Source: an uncultured Clostridia bacterium
Lineage (GTDB): Bacteria > Bacillota > Clostridia > UBA1381
Assembly: GCA_934462715.1 (NCBI GenBank)
Contig: CAKSIJ010000007.1
Coordinates: 1 to 64,000, forward strand
Direction: 5' to 3'
Length of the DNA: 64,000 nucleotides
A program made the translations under genes and the position numbers. Each line of letters starts with the position of its first letter. The stretch's first letter is position 1. The notes under the pieces are model-generated. The model worked only from the letters and a program-made list of their open reading frames with translations, had not been told where the DNA came from and searched no databases. Shown piece after piece: positions 6,789 to 16,419 of the stretch.

Positions 6789-9104
6789 ATGAGTGTATCT
6801 GATAAAAAAGCTTTATCTGAAATGGATATAAGAACTAAATACATTACACCTGCCATTGTTAAAGCTGGATGGGACCCTATTATACAACTACGAGAGGAAT
6901 ACAATGTTACTAAAGGTCGTATTATTGCCCGTGGCAAATCATGTAAAAGAGACAAGCCACTTAAGGCAGACTATGTCCTTTTCTACAAACCCAATAAACC
7001 TATTGCCGTTATTGAAGCTAAAGATAATAATCATACACTGTCAGACGGAATGCAACAAGCTTTGCAGTATGCAGATATGCTTGATGTTCCTTTTGTATTC
7101 TCTTCTAATGGCGATGGTTTTACATTTCACAATAAATATATAACCGAAGGCGACATAGAAATTACATTAAGGAACGATGAATTTCCCTCACCTGAAACAT
7201 TGTGGAAAATGTATTGCGAACAATCTCATATAAACGAGAAACAAGAAAAAGTTATTAATGAGCCATATTATTCCGACAATCCTAATAAACAACCTCGTTA
7301 TTATCAGATGAATGCTGTAAATAAAACCGTTGAGGCAATAGCCTCAGGACAAAACAGAATTCTTCTTGTTATGGCAACAGGAACTGGTAAAACATACACA
7401 GCATTTCAAATCATTTGGAGATTGTGGAAATCAGGTCTAAAAAAGAGAGTTTTGTTCCTTGCTGACAGAACTGCACTTATTTCACAGACCTTTACCAATG
7501 ATTTTGCACCATTTAAAGACAAAATGACATGGGTAACAAAACGAAACTTTGATACTGCTCATGAAATCTATTTAGGCTTATATCAAGGATTAACCAGCGA
7601 GGACGAAGATGCAAATAGCTTATTCAAACAATTTAGCCCGGAATTTTTTGACTTGATTGTAGTTGATGAGTGTCATAGAGGTAGTGCAAAAGCAGATAGC
7701 CAATGGCGCGAAGTATTGGAATATTTTACTTCAGCAACACAAATCGGTTTAACTGCTACGCCTAAAGAAACCAATGAAGTTTCTAACATTGATTATTTCG
7801 GTGAACCTATTTATACATACTCACTCAAGCAAGGTATTGACGATGGATTCCTTGCACCGTATCGTGTTATCCGAGTATTCTTCGATAAAGACGTTGAAGG
7901 TTTCTTGCCTTATGATGGACAGTTAGACGATAACGGCGAAGTAATAGACAACAGACTATATAACACAACAGATTTTGATAAAAATATCGTTCTTGAAAAG
8001 CGTACAAAATTAGTAGCAAAAACTGTTTCAGATTATCTTAAGAAACATAACTGCAGAATGGATAAAACTATTTTCTTCTGCGTAGATCAGGAGCACGCTG
8101 ATCGTATGAGACAAGCCCTTGTAAACGAGAATGCTGATTTATGTGCTGAAGATAGTCGTTATGTAATGAGAATTACTTCAAATGATGAAGTTGGAGTTAA
8201 GCAACTTGACAATTTCAGAAATGTTGAAAGTAAGTATCCCGTGCTTGTTACAACATCAAAACTCTTATCAACAGGTGTAGATGTTCAGACGGTTAAGTAT
8301 ATCGTTTTAGATTCTAACATTCGTTCCATGACAGAGTTCAAGCAAATTATTGGTCGAGGAACTCGTGTAAGAGAAGATTTGCAGAAGCTTTACTTTACCA
8401 TTTTTGACTTCAGAGATGTAACAAGGCTTTTTCATGATCCTGATTTTGACGGTCCGATTGAAAAGCAAGATGATTTCCAACCGCACAAACCCGGTCCCGG
8501 ACCTGAGGAACCACCAGAGGTAACTCCGTCTGGAGAAAAGAAACCTAAATATTATCTTGGTGATACTGCAGTCACAGTATCACAGAAGCAAGTTCAATAC
8601 CTTGATAAAAACGGAAAACTTATAACAGAAAGTCTTGTGGATTACACAAAACGAAATGTTAAAGATCAATATGCTTCTATTGATGAGTTTTTAACAGCGT
8701 GGAAAGATGCAGACAGAAAACAAGTCATCGTAGATGAATTGGAAAAGAGAGGCGTGTTCTTTGACGATTTATCTGATGAAATCGGCAAAGACCTTGATCC
8801 GTTTGATATGATACTTCACATTGTTTTCGACCAACCTCCGCTTACAAGAAAAGAACGTGCTGAAAATGTCAGAAAGCGTAACTACTTTACTAAATATGGT
8901 GAAAAAGCAGCAGAAATACTTGATGTTCTTTTAACCAAGTATGCAGATAGCGGACTTGATGACCTCGAAAATATTGATGTATTAAAGGTTGATCCGATTA
9001 AGCAATACGGAACGCAGGTATATATCGTTAACACTATTTTTGGTGGCATCAACAAGTTCAAAGAAGCAATTAAAGAATTAGAAGCGGCAATTTATGCCGC
9101 ATAA
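6789..9104 (+). CDS. hsdR: Type I restriction enzyme R subunit
   Basis: This 771-residue subunit is the ATP-driven translocase and nuclease of a type I restriction system. A PD-(D/E)xK-type nuclease is seen at the N-terminus (D in 'ADYVLF', E and K in 'VIEAKD', about residues 61-78). Helicase motif I is MATGTGKT (about 195-202), motif II DECH (about 293), and motif VI 'QIIGRGTRVR'. A C-terminal EcoEI-R-like domain includes 'LTRKERAENVRKRNYF'. The start at 6789 follows AAAGGAG; the frame-open start at 6756 has none. Order hsdR-hsdM-hsdS with tight spacing indicates one operon. Confidence 0.95.
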   Translation: MSVSDKKALSEMDIRTKYITPAIVKAGWDPIIQLREEYNVTKGRIIARGKSCKRDKPLKADYVLFYKPNKPIAVIEAKDNNHTLSDGMQQALQYADMLDVPFVFSSNGDGFTFHNKYITEGDIEITLRNDEFPSPETLWKMYCEQSHINEKQEKVINEPYYSDNPNKQPRYYQMNAVNKTVEAIASGQNRILLVMATGTGKTYTAFQIIWRLWKSGLKKRVLFLADRTALISQTFTNDFAPFKDKMTWVTKRNFDTAHEIYLGLYQGLTSEDEDANSLFKQFSPEFFDLIVVDECHRGSAKADSQWREVLEYFTSATQIGLTATPKETNEVSNIDYFGEPIYTYSLKQGIDDGFLAPYRVIRVFFDKDVEGFLPYDGQLDDNGEVIDNRLYNTTDFDKNIVLEKRTKLVAKTVSDYLKKHNCRMDKTIFFCVDQEHADRMRQALVNENADLCAEDSRYVMRITSNDEVGVKQLDNFRNVESKYPVLVTTSKLLSTGVDVQTVKYIVLDSNIRSMTEFKQIIGRGTRVREDLQKLYFTIFDFRDVTRLFHDPDFDGPIEKQDDFQPHKPGPGPEEPPEVTPSGEKKPKYYLGDTAVTVSQKQVQYLDKNGKLITESLVDYTKRNVKDQYASIDEFLTAWKDADRKQVIVDELEKRGVFFDDLSDEIGKDLDPFDMILHIVFDQPPLTRKERAENVRKRNYFTKYGEKAAEILDVLLTKYADSGLDDLENIDVLKVDPIKQYGTQVYIVNTIFGGINKFKEAIKELEAAIYAA

Positions 9105-9115
9105 GGAGAGAAGAT

Positions 9116-10564
9116 ATGGCAAGCTCAGCTTTAATAAAATCACTCGAAAACATAATGCGTATTGATGATGGCGTTGACGGTGATTCTCAATATATTGGTC
9201 AGGTAACATGGATGCTTTTCTTAAAAGCCTTTGATGCTAAGGAAATGGAATGGGAATTCAAACCTGCCTATAAAGGAATTATTCCGGAAGGCTACCGTTG
9301 GAGAGATTGGGCAGATGATAAGGAAGGAATCACAGGTGATGCCTTAATTAAGTTTATCAATGAATTATTCGATAAGCTTAAAAATCTTGACACTTCTGAC
9401 GGAGATATGCGAAAATTTGTAGTAAAAAATGTATTTGCTGACATAAACAACTACATGAAATCAGGAATACAACTTCGAAAACTTATAAATGCAGTCAACG
9501 AAAAAGTTGATTTTAATGATGCAAGAGAAAAACACACTTTCAATGATCTGTATGAAGGTATGCTTAAAGATTTGCAGAGTTCGGGCAATGCAGGTGAATA
9601 TTACACTCCTCGCCCTGTGACAAACTTTATCGTAGAAAAAGTAGATCCTAAACTTGGCGAAATCGTGCTTGATCCAGCTTGTGGTACGGGTGGCTTTTTG
9701 ACAAGCACTATAGCACACTTTGGCAGTATTGAAAGCACAGAAGATTTGCAGAAACTACAGACATCTATAAACGGATGGGAGAAAAAACCTTTGCCGTTTC
9801 TTTTAGCGATGACAAATTTAATTTTGCACGATATCGAAATACCGAATTTAAAACATATAAATTCTCTCAATCGTCCTTATACTGATTATTCAGAGGCAGA
9901 CCGTGTGGATGTTGTTGTTGCCAACCCTCCCTTTGGTGGTTCCGAAGATGCGGCAGTTAAAAACAACTTCCCAACAGAATTTCAAACAAGCGAAACAGCA
10001 GATTTATTTATGGCTTTAATTATGAACTTACTCAAAGATAAAGGTCGCTGTGGCATTGTTTTGCCTGACGGTTTTATGTTTGGTGACGGTGTAAAGGCAA
10101 ATATCAAAGAAAAACTTTTAAAAGAATATGGGTTACATACAATCATTCGTTTGCCTCAGGTATTTAAGCCTTATGCCAGTGTTAATACTAATCTTTTATT
10201 CTTCCAAAAAGGTGTCGAAAGTAAAGGTGTATGGTTCTATCGCTTGGATTATCCCGAAGGTGTCAAGAGTTTTACCAAAACAAAACCTATGATGGATAAG
10301 CACTTCGATCCTGTTCGTGAATGGTGGGATAACAAAGTTAATATTGAAATTGATGGTTTTTATAAAGCGAGATTCTTCTCGATAGATGAAATTATTGAAT
10401 TAAACTATAATTTTGATAAATGTTGTCCTTTCCCACATGTTGAAGAAGAAATTCTTGAACCCGCTGAACTTATTTCACGTTATCAAGCAGAACGCAAGGA
10501 GCTTAATGAGAATATTGATTGTATCTTGGCAGAAATTTCTGCATTATTGGAGGTGCAGGAATGA
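9116..10564 (+). CDS. hsdM: Type I restriction-modification methyltransferase subunit
   Basis: This 482-residue N6-adenine methyltransferase has an N-terminal HsdM helical domain, the entry motif 'GEYYTPRPV' (about 160-168), S-adenosylmethionine site DPACGTGGF (186-194) and catalytic NPPF (270-273). It methylates host sites with HsdS and forms the core of the restriction complex with HsdR. The start is 11 bases after hsdR with AAGGAG before it. Its TGA overlaps the hsdS ATG. Confidence 0.96.
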   Translation: MASSALIKSLENIMRIDDGVDGDSQYIGQVTWMLFLKAFDAKEMEWEFKPAYKGIIPEGYRWRDWADDKEGITGDALIKFINELFDKLKNLDTSDGDMRKFVVKNVFADINNYMKSGIQLRKLINAVNEKVDFNDAREKHTFNDLYEGMLKDLQSSGNAGEYYTPRPVTNFIVEKVDPKLGEIVLDPACGTGGFLTSTIAHFGSIESTEDLQKLQTSINGWEKKPLPFLLAMTNLILHDIEIPNLKHINSLNRPYTDYSEADRVDVVVANPPFGGSEDAAVKNNFPTEFQTSETADLFMALIMNLLKDKGRCGIVLPDGFMFGDGVKANIKEKLLKEYGLHTIIRLPQVFKPYASVNTNLLFFQKGVESKGVWFYRLDYPEGVKSFTKTKPMMDKHFDPVREWWDNKVNIEIDGFYKARFFSIDEIIELNYNFDKCCPFPHVEEEILEPAELISRYQAERKELNENIDCILAEISALLEVQE

Positions 10565-12063
10565 CGTCCCAAGAATTGAAGAATTCAATACTACACCTTG
10601 CAGTTCAGGGTAAACTCGTGCCGCAAGAAACAAGAGATGAATCTGCGACTGAACTCTTAAGAAGAATAAACAAATGTCGTGCAAACGCTATTGCTGAGAG
10701 GAAACTATTTATAGATAAAAAACATACGGCTGATGTTATCACAGAAGAGGATATACCTTATGATTTGCCTTCTTCATGGATATGGGTTCGTTTTGCTGAT
10801 ATTGTTGCATTTAATTCGGGGAAAACCCCTGCACGGCAGGATACCACTTGCTGGAGCAACGGAATCATACCTTGGTTATCGATAGCAGATATGGTTGCTG
10901 ACGGAATTACATATACTACTAAATATAAAGTAAGCAAACAAGCGATTACATCTTGCTTTGCTGAAAAGATTTCACCTGCAGGTACGGTGATTATGAGTTT
11001 TAAATTGACCATAGGCAAAATGTCTATTCTTGGTGTAGATGCTGTGCATAATGAGGCTATTATTAGTATTTTTCCAACAGCAGAAAATCAGGATGCAGAG
11101 GTGTTAAAAAAATACTTGTTTAAGATTCTTCCAATAATTGCAGTTAAGGGAGATTCTAAAAACGCGGTTAAGGGAAAAACTCTCAATGCAACATCAATTA
11201 GTAATTTGATGATTCCATTGCCACCTCTTGCAGAACAGGAACGCATTGTTGCCAAAATTGAAGAACTATTGCCTTATGTTGAAGAGTATGACAAAACCGA
11301 AAAACGACTTCAGAAATTAAACGATGAATTTCCAGACAAACTTCGTAAATCTATTCTGCAACAAGCAGTTCAAGGTAAACTGACAGAACGCCATCCTGAT
11401 GATGAACCCGCTTGTGAACTTTTAAGGCATATTCGTGAGGAAAAAGTACAACTTGTTGCTGAGAAAAAGGGAAAGGCTGATAAATCATATAATCCTATTA
11501 CAGAAGATGAACTCCCATTTGAATTGCCCAAAGGATGGGCCGCAACTCGCATAGGTGAACTTGGTTTTTATAGAAAAGGACCTTTTGGAAGTAGCCTAAC
11601 AAAACAAATGTTTGTCCCTAAAAGCTCGAATTCAGTAAAGGTTTATGAACAAAAAAATGCAATTCAAAAAGATTGTAACTTGGGAGAATATTATATCACG
11701 CGAGAATATTTTGAATCTAAAATGAAGGGATTCGAAGTATTTCCGGGAGATATTATTGTTAGTTGTGCTGGAACGATTGGTGAGACATACGTAATGCCTA
11801 CAAAATGTGAACAGGGCATAATTAACCAGGCTTTGATGCGAATAAAAATAGTCGAAGCTATGGATTTAGAGTATTTTTTACTATATTTTGATTATGTATT
11901 AAAAGCATCAGCTCAAAAAAATAGTAAAGGTTCAGCTATTAAAAATATTCCGCCATTTGAAATATTAAAAAATATGGTTATGCCGTTACCGCCACTTGCT
12001 GAACAAAAACGAATTGTTGCCCGTGTTGAGGAATTACTTACAATATGCGATAAATTGAAATGA
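10561..12063 (+). CDS. hsdS: Type I restriction specificity subunit
   Basis: This 500-residue protein has the two-repeat layout of HsdS: two target-recognition domains and two conserved helical spacers. The repeats are visible as 'LPPLAEQERIVAKIEELL' near residue 220 and 'LPPLAEQKRIVARVEELL' near the C-terminus, and as 'LHLAVQGKLVPQ' and 'LQQAVQGKLTER'. It decides which two-part DNA sequence is recognised; the target cannot be read from sequence. Start is the ATG overlapping the hsdM stop. No inverted second hsdS copy or invertase is present, so phase variation is not suggested. Confidence 0.95.
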   Translation: MTSQELKNSILHLAVQGKLVPQETRDESATELLRRINKCRANAIAERKLFIDKKHTADVITEEDIPYDLPSSWIWVRFADIVAFNSGKTPARQDTTCWSNGIIPWLSIADMVADGITYTTKYKVSKQAITSCFAEKISPAGTVIMSFKLTIGKMSILGVDAVHNEAIISIFPTAENQDAEVLKKYLFKILPIIAVKGDSKNAVKGKTLNATSISNLMIPLPPLAEQERIVAKIEELLPYVEEYDKTEKRLQKLNDEFPDKLRKSILQQAVQGKLTERHPDDEPACELLRHIREEKVQLVAEKKGKADKSYNPITEDELPFELPKGWAATRIGELGFYRKGPFGSSLTKQMFVPKSSNSVKVYEQKNAIQKDCNLGEYYITREYFESKMKGFEVFPGDIIVSCAGTIGETYVMPTKCEQGIINQALMRIKIVEAMDLEYFLLYFDYVLKASAQKNSKGSAIKNIPPFEILKNMVMPLPPLAEQKRIVARVEELLTICDKLK

Positions 12064-12072
12064 GGGATTAGA

Positions 12073-12708
12073 ATGTTTGATGTTTTATGGAATATACTTT
12101 TAGGCATAGTCGGAGGAATCATTTCAAGTGTTATTGTTTCTAGAGTATTTATGATACAGGGCGAGTACCAACAACAGCTGAAATTTGTTGAAAATATCAT
12201 AAGAAAACTCGGAATGATTGCAGGATATCTATCTGCATGCAGAGCTGTTTTTGAAGTTTCATATGATCAAGATATTAGCACAGAAAATGAGATGAAAGAA
12301 AAAGGCTATAAATGCGAAATGGAATATTATGTCGCCAACAAAGATAAAAAATGGATATCAACAAGTGGTATATTAGAAACTTTCAAGTCGCATTTAATAA
12401 AGACAGCAGAAACAGCAAACGAAGAAATACTAAATTCTAATGTCATCGATAATGAATTAAACAGATTGCTTGGAAATATCAGAGAATATTTGCATGACAT
12501 AGAATCAGTGAAAGAATTAAATTTTTCAGTAATAAACAACTTTAGAAAAAGAGAACAGAATATACTTGATGAGTTTGAAAACTGCAAACGACTTTCCGGA
12601 AAGCAGTTTATAACACTTGTGTTAAAAGATAAGGTTATGATTGTATTGTATATTATTGTCGGATTGCTTATTATATCTACTGGTTTAGCTTTTATTTTTG
12701 GATTATGA
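12073..12708 (+). CDS. Two-TM membrane protein of unknown function behind hsdS
   Basis: This 211-residue protein has a hydrophobic segment at about 5-30 and another at about 187-210, with a helical, charged middle of roughly 155 residues. That topology, two terminal membrane helices and a long soluble helical region, recurs in membrane-acting effectors of defence islands, but no known family is recognised here. The gene lies only nine bases after hsdS in the same direction, so it may be cotranscribed. Function is unknown. Confidence 0.7.
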   Translation: MFDVLWNILLGIVGGIISSVIVSRVFMIQGEYQQQLKFVENIIRKLGMIAGYLSACRAVFEVSYDQDISTENEMKEKGYKCEMEYYVANKDKKWISTSGILETFKSHLIKTAETANEEILNSNVIDNELNRLLGNIREYLHDIESVKELNFSVINNFRKREQNILDEFENCKRLSGKQFITLVLKDKVMIVLYIIVGLLIISTGLAFIFGL

Positions 12709-12781
12709 AAACCTTTATCATAAATTGAGCAAAGAGAAGTCCTGTTATTTATGGAAAAGTTGAAATGAGGTGAATAAATTC

Positions 12782-13318
12782 TTGTATAGAATGAGACAAA
12801 AAACAAAAGAGAAGATAGCAAGGAATATTGTTGCATTCATGGTTGATGATACACCTTTGTTACAAGAATCTATTTCATTTATATGCAACTGGGTAATGAC
12901 TGACGGTTCTGAAAAAACCAAGGCTTTCTATGACGTATGGGATATTATCCTGAAAACATATTTGCCGAAAGAAAGACCTATTTTGTTCCGTTCCTGCAAA
13001 AGAATATCTAAACGAGATATACAAAGTTTTACTGGAAGAATATATGCTGCAGAAAAATTTTCGGATCATCGCACAGGGCATTTACTGATTTGCGATACAA
13101 AAGAATATCTTCAATTTGAAGACGAAAACGCCATAGAGCACGATCGCTGCTTCTTCCCTTTGTGTGACTGCATAAAAAAAGGCACATATTGTTCTACACC
13201 TCATTTTAGTCAGTCATTTTATGAGAAGTACAAAAAAGAAGATGAGTACATAGTTCGCGTAAATCAAAATTGGCTTTATGACTTGAAATGGAATAAAGAG
13301 AAAGAGGTCAATGAATAA
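12782..13318 (+). CDS. Unknown protein with ADP-ribosyltransferase-like sequence pattern
   Basis: This 178-residue protein has no clear family. The run 'ILFRSCKRI' ... 'SFTGRIYAAEKFSDHRTGHLLICD' ... 'ENAIEHDRCFFP' resembles the R - S/T..(A)..F - E layout of ART-fold proteins (an arginine, then a serine/threonine strand with AxxF, then an E-x-x-x strand). This is pattern reading only. Start is uncertain: GAGGTG at 12767-12772 points to TTG 12782; GTG 12770 and ATG 12791 are alternatives. It sits among the five unexplained genes behind hsdS. Confidence 0.6.
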   Translation: MYRMRQKTKEKIARNIVAFMVDDTPLLQESISFICNWVMTDGSEKTKAFYDVWDIILKTYLPKERPILFRSCKRISKRDIQSFTGRIYAAEKFSDHRTGHLLICDTKEYLQFEDENAIEHDRCFFPLCDCIKKGTYCSTPHFSQSFYEKYKKEDEYIVRVNQNWLYDLKWNKEKEVNE

Positions 13319-13367
13319 ACTATGTTACGCAAGCAAAAAGTTGAAATAATTCAGAGAGGTGTAAGTA

Positions 13368-13979
13368 ATGGCAGATAAAACAATTTTTCGTTTAAACGAC
13401 GATATTTCATTTAGAAAATGTTCTCTCTTTGATGGTGATGATTTGACCTTTGGCAATTGTACTAATTTCAGTACAGCAGAAAGAAATTGGAGAACATACT
13501 ATAGCTGTAATCAGGATGGCATACATTTTCATTGCACTTCGCACCCGGAAATCGAATTGGAAGTAGAAAGTTCTGATTATGGTTCTATTACATATCGTTG
13601 TCCAAAATGCAACAAAAGTATCGTCGTTGACAATAATAGAGAATTAAAAAGCAGATGCTTAAGAATGTTGAATATTCCCGAATTCAAAGATGCCAAATTA
13701 GTTCGCTTGGATGATTGGTATGTACATGAAATTAAGGAAAAAGTTAAGGATGAATCTGGCTACTGGATTACCACTAATGTCAAAACAGATAAAGATGGTG
13801 ACACAATCATTGTAGTTTATGTAGGTCATAAGGATTCTAATGAAAAAGCGCAATTCTTCATTAAACCTGAAAAAGGACAGCTTACAAGTGATCATAAAGA
13901 TATGGACCCAGCAAAGATTCTTTCAAAGATAGAAATTCATTTTAAGGGTAGAACATTAACTCAAGAATTTGAAGATTGA
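13368..13979 (+). CDS. Unknown protein with zinc-ribbon-like cysteine pairs
   Basis: This 203-residue protein has 'YSCNQDG', 'FHCTSHP' and 'YRCPKCNKS' in its first 85 residues, suggesting a zinc-binding treble-clef or zinc-ribbon unit. The C-terminal half is charged and mixed alpha/beta. No catalytic motif is seen and I do not recognise the family. A GAGAGGTG site precedes the ATG. Position third in the cassette suggests it works with its neighbours. Confidence 0.65.
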   Translation: MADKTIFRLNDDISFRKCSLFDGDDLTFGNCTNFSTAERNWRTYYSCNQDGIHFHCTSHPEIELEVESSDYGSITYRCPKCNKSIVVDNNRELKSRCLRMLNIPEFKDAKLVRLDDWYVHEIKEKVKDESGYWITTNVKTDKDGDTIIVVYVGHKDSNEKAQFFIKPEKGQLTSDHKDMDPAKILSKIEIHFKGRTLTQEFED

Positions 13980-14038
13980 TAGAATAGAAAAAACAACATT
14001 CTATGAATAATACTATCTTTATATAAGAGGTGGTAAAC

Positions 14039-14977
14039 ATGAAGATTGAGAATATGCACTATGATTTAACTATAACACCCATTGATGAAAACAACTGGAA
14101 TTGGAATCAATGGCACAAAAACTGTCCAATGGATTATTTAATGGCAATCTATATTTTAAATATGACAGACAACCCAATAGTTCAACGCGAAGTTTTCAAA
14201 ACTATTTGGCGCGTTGCCCAAATGCATATACCTAATGTCCTATATAAGTATTACTCTCTGTCAGATGATGCAGAACTAAATGAGAAAAAGTTTCAAACTT
14301 TACTTGATGGTAAGATTTTCATGTCAGAAATCAAAGATTTTAACGATCCCTATGATAGTAAATGTTTCTTCTATGATTCGGCAAAATTAGCGGATATTGA
14401 ACGTTTGAAGCCGCATGGTGGAAAAATTATAGACGATTTTACCACATACATAAGAGGTACTGCGTTAACTGAAAATGGTGTTCAATCTATGCCTATGTGG
14501 GCTCATTATAGCAATAATCATTCAGGTTTTTGTGTTTCTTACGACATGAATGCCAATACACAGTTAAAGGGATGTACGTTCCCTGTACAATATATAGCCG
14601 AGCGATTGGATATTACTAATTTAGTTCGTAAACAATCAGAAGAAATATGTAATGAAATCGATAATACCATTGCTAATGGAGAGAAGCATACTGTAATTGA
14701 TGATTTAACAATGATCTTAGTTCCGCAATTGTTATATAATTTAAAACTCAATCAATGGAGTTACGAAAAAGAATTTAGATGTTCTATAGCTTCAAATGCT
14801 AAAGGCTCACCATACATCGAAGCAATACCAAAAGAAATATATATTGGGAAAAATTGCTCTGAGGGCAACAAAAACCAACTAATTTGCATTAGCCAAAATT
14901 TTAAAATACCTGCATATCAAATGATTTTTGATGAGAATGGAGAAAAATGCAAATTAACATCAAAAAAGATATTATAA
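14039..14977 (+). CDS. DUF2971 family protein
   Basis: This 312-residue protein shows the DUF2971 signature: 'LYKYYSLSDDAE' ... 'KIFMSEIKDFNDPYDSK' ... 'MPMWAHYSNNHSGFCVSYD' ... 'WSYEKEFRC'. The family is widespread in bacteria, often next to defence or mobile genes, and its biochemical role is not settled. The ATG at 14039 follows AGAGGTGG; the in-frame GTG at 14030 overlaps that site. It is preceded by about 60 residues not usual for the domain alone ('NWNWNQWHKNCPMDYL'). Confidence 0.85.
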   Translation: MKIENMHYDLTITPIDENNWNWNQWHKNCPMDYLMAIYILNMTDNPIVQREVFKTIWRVAQMHIPNVLYKYYSLSDDAELNEKKFQTLLDGKIFMSEIKDFNDPYDSKCFFYDSAKLADIERLKPHGGKIIDDFTTYIRGTALTENGVQSMPMWAHYSNNHSGFCVSYDMNANTQLKGCTFPVQYIAERLDITNLVRKQSEEICNEIDNTIANGEKHTVIDDLTMILVPQLLYNLKLNQWSYEKEFRCSIASNAKGSPYIEAIPKEIYIGKNCSEGNKNQLICISQNFKIPAYQMIFDENGEKCKLTSKKIL

Positions 14978-14990
14978 GGAATGTATTGTA

Positions 14991-16007
14991 ATGAAAATAG
15001 ATATACCTAAATTATCAACATCAAACGCAGTAATATTTTGCAAGTCTTTGCATGATTGTGATTCAGATAGTACATACTTTTTCGATGTATCATCTGTAAA
15101 TAATTATGAGCCATTACCTATGCTTTTAACATCTGCGGCAATAAGACAGTTTTGCAATGAGCGAAATCTTGAGCCGTGGAACATTCAGTTAAGATATGAA
15201 GAAAATTCACATTTTAATTATGCTTGCCATATGGGCTTTTTTCAGGCAGCAGGTTTTGTTCAAGGTAAGGCTCCAGGTGAAGCTACTGGAAGTACTTCGT
15301 ATATTCCTATAACAAAACTAAATATTGGTGAAATTCATCGTGCTTGTTATGAGAATGGTGAAATTATTGACCGTGGTGATTTGATTGAACGAAAAAGTGC
15401 CGAATTGGCAAAAATTCTTGCTCAAGGAAATGTAGAATTCGAAAAACTTCTTCAATATCTTATTCGTGAGGCAATCAGAAATGTTCCTGAACATTCCGGG
15501 ACGGAAGATGTATGGATATGTGGTCAATATTGGCACAATCGTGACCTTGCCGAAGTTGCTATTTTAGATGAAGGAAAGGGTATATTTGAAAGTTTAAAAT
15601 CAAATCGTTCACATAATGCTTATATAACAAGTAACGATGAGGCTTTACGTTGGGCAATTAAACCCGGAGTTTCTGTTGCCTTTGACCCAGGAAGAGGTCA
15701 ACGAAGAGATGATGTATGGGCTAATTCCGGATACGGACTTTATATGATAAGCGAAATATGCAAAACAACAAACGGATGGTTTACATTTGTAAGCGGTGAG
15801 GATTGTATGAGAATATATCCCAATAATACAACTATGTATCCAACACAATTAAAAGGAACTGCTGTAGGTATAAGAATCAAACCTTCTGCTGTGGTTAAAT
15901 ACCAATCAATTATTGACTCAGCACGAAGAAGTGGTGAAGCAACTGCAAAAACTATTAAAAACGCATTTAAGGAAGCATCCGTTCCTTCAAAGGGGTTAAT
16001 GTTTTAA
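14991..16007 (+). CDS. GHKL ATPase with N-terminal STAS-like region
   Basis: This 338-residue protein carries a complete GHKL (HSP90/histidine-kinase/MutL) ATP-binding domain: N-box 'REAIRNVPEH' (149-158), G1 box 'LDEGKGI' (about 182-188), G2 'NSGYGLYMI' (245-253), and a closing strand 'GTAVGIRIKP'. There is no phospho-acceptor histidine domain, no membrane segment and no receiver domain, so it is not an ordinary sensor kinase. The first 110 residues resemble a STAS-like alpha/beta fold. It closes the cassette; ATP-driven dimer switching that controls the other members is a reasonable guess. Confidence 0.8.
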   Translation: MKIDIPKLSTSNAVIFCKSLHDCDSDSTYFFDVSSVNNYEPLPMLLTSAAIRQFCNERNLEPWNIQLRYEENSHFNYACHMGFFQAAGFVQGKAPGEATGSTSYIPITKLNIGEIHRACYENGEIIDRGDLIERKSAELAKILAQGNVEFEKLLQYLIREAIRNVPEHSGTEDVWICGQYWHNRDLAEVAILDEGKGIFESLKSNRSHNAYITSNDEALRWAIKPGVSVAFDPGRGQRRDDVWANSGYGLYMISEICKTTNGWFTFVSGEDCMRIYPNNTTMYPTQLKGTAVGIRIKPSAVVKYQSIIDSARRSGEATAKTIKNAFKEASVPSKGLMF

Positions 16008-16086
16008 ATATAAAAAAGCAAAAATTCCTTCGTTGACTTCCGCCTCTTCTTGTGGTACTGTTTGTGTCGCAAGGAGGTGAAATCAA

Positions 16087-16371
16087 ATGAAAGTGCTTGA
16101 AGAATTCTGGTATGGGAATATTAATCCGATGGAAAGACCTTTCCAAAGTCAACGGAAGTTTGACAAGGTATTCAGGTTATTGACTAAAAACGAAGAAGAA
16201 TTGCTTAAGAATTTAAATGAGCAAGAAAAAGAGCTGTTTGACAAAGTCAAAGCCTGTTATGACGAAATGATACAAAGAACAGAATGTCAAACCTTTATAA
16301 AAGGATTCAAATTAGGAGCAAGGTTCTTTATGGAATGCTTCGAAAATGATGCCGACATATTCGATGAATGA
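16087..16371 (+). CDS. DUF6809-like small protein
   Basis: This 94-residue protein starts 'MKVLEEFWYGNINPMERPF', the usual opening of a small helical family (DUF6809) often found in Firmicute integrative elements and prophages. The rest is acidic and helical, ending in an aromatic and acidic tail. AAGGAGGTGAAATCAA precedes the ATG. Function is unknown; it is a typical element gene. Confidence 0.75.
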   Translation: MKVLEEFWYGNINPMERPFQSQRKFDKVFRLLTKNEEELLKNLNEQEKELFDKVKACYDEMIQRTECQTFIKGFKLGARFFMECFENDADIFDE

Positions 16372-16419
16372 AATTCGAGTATGTCGGTATTTTTATGCCC
16401 AAAATGAAAGGATAATATT

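Noticed and set aside
10561..12063. Phase-variable hsdS system
   Set aside because: Only one hsdS is present, with no inverted partial copy and no nearby DNA invertase.
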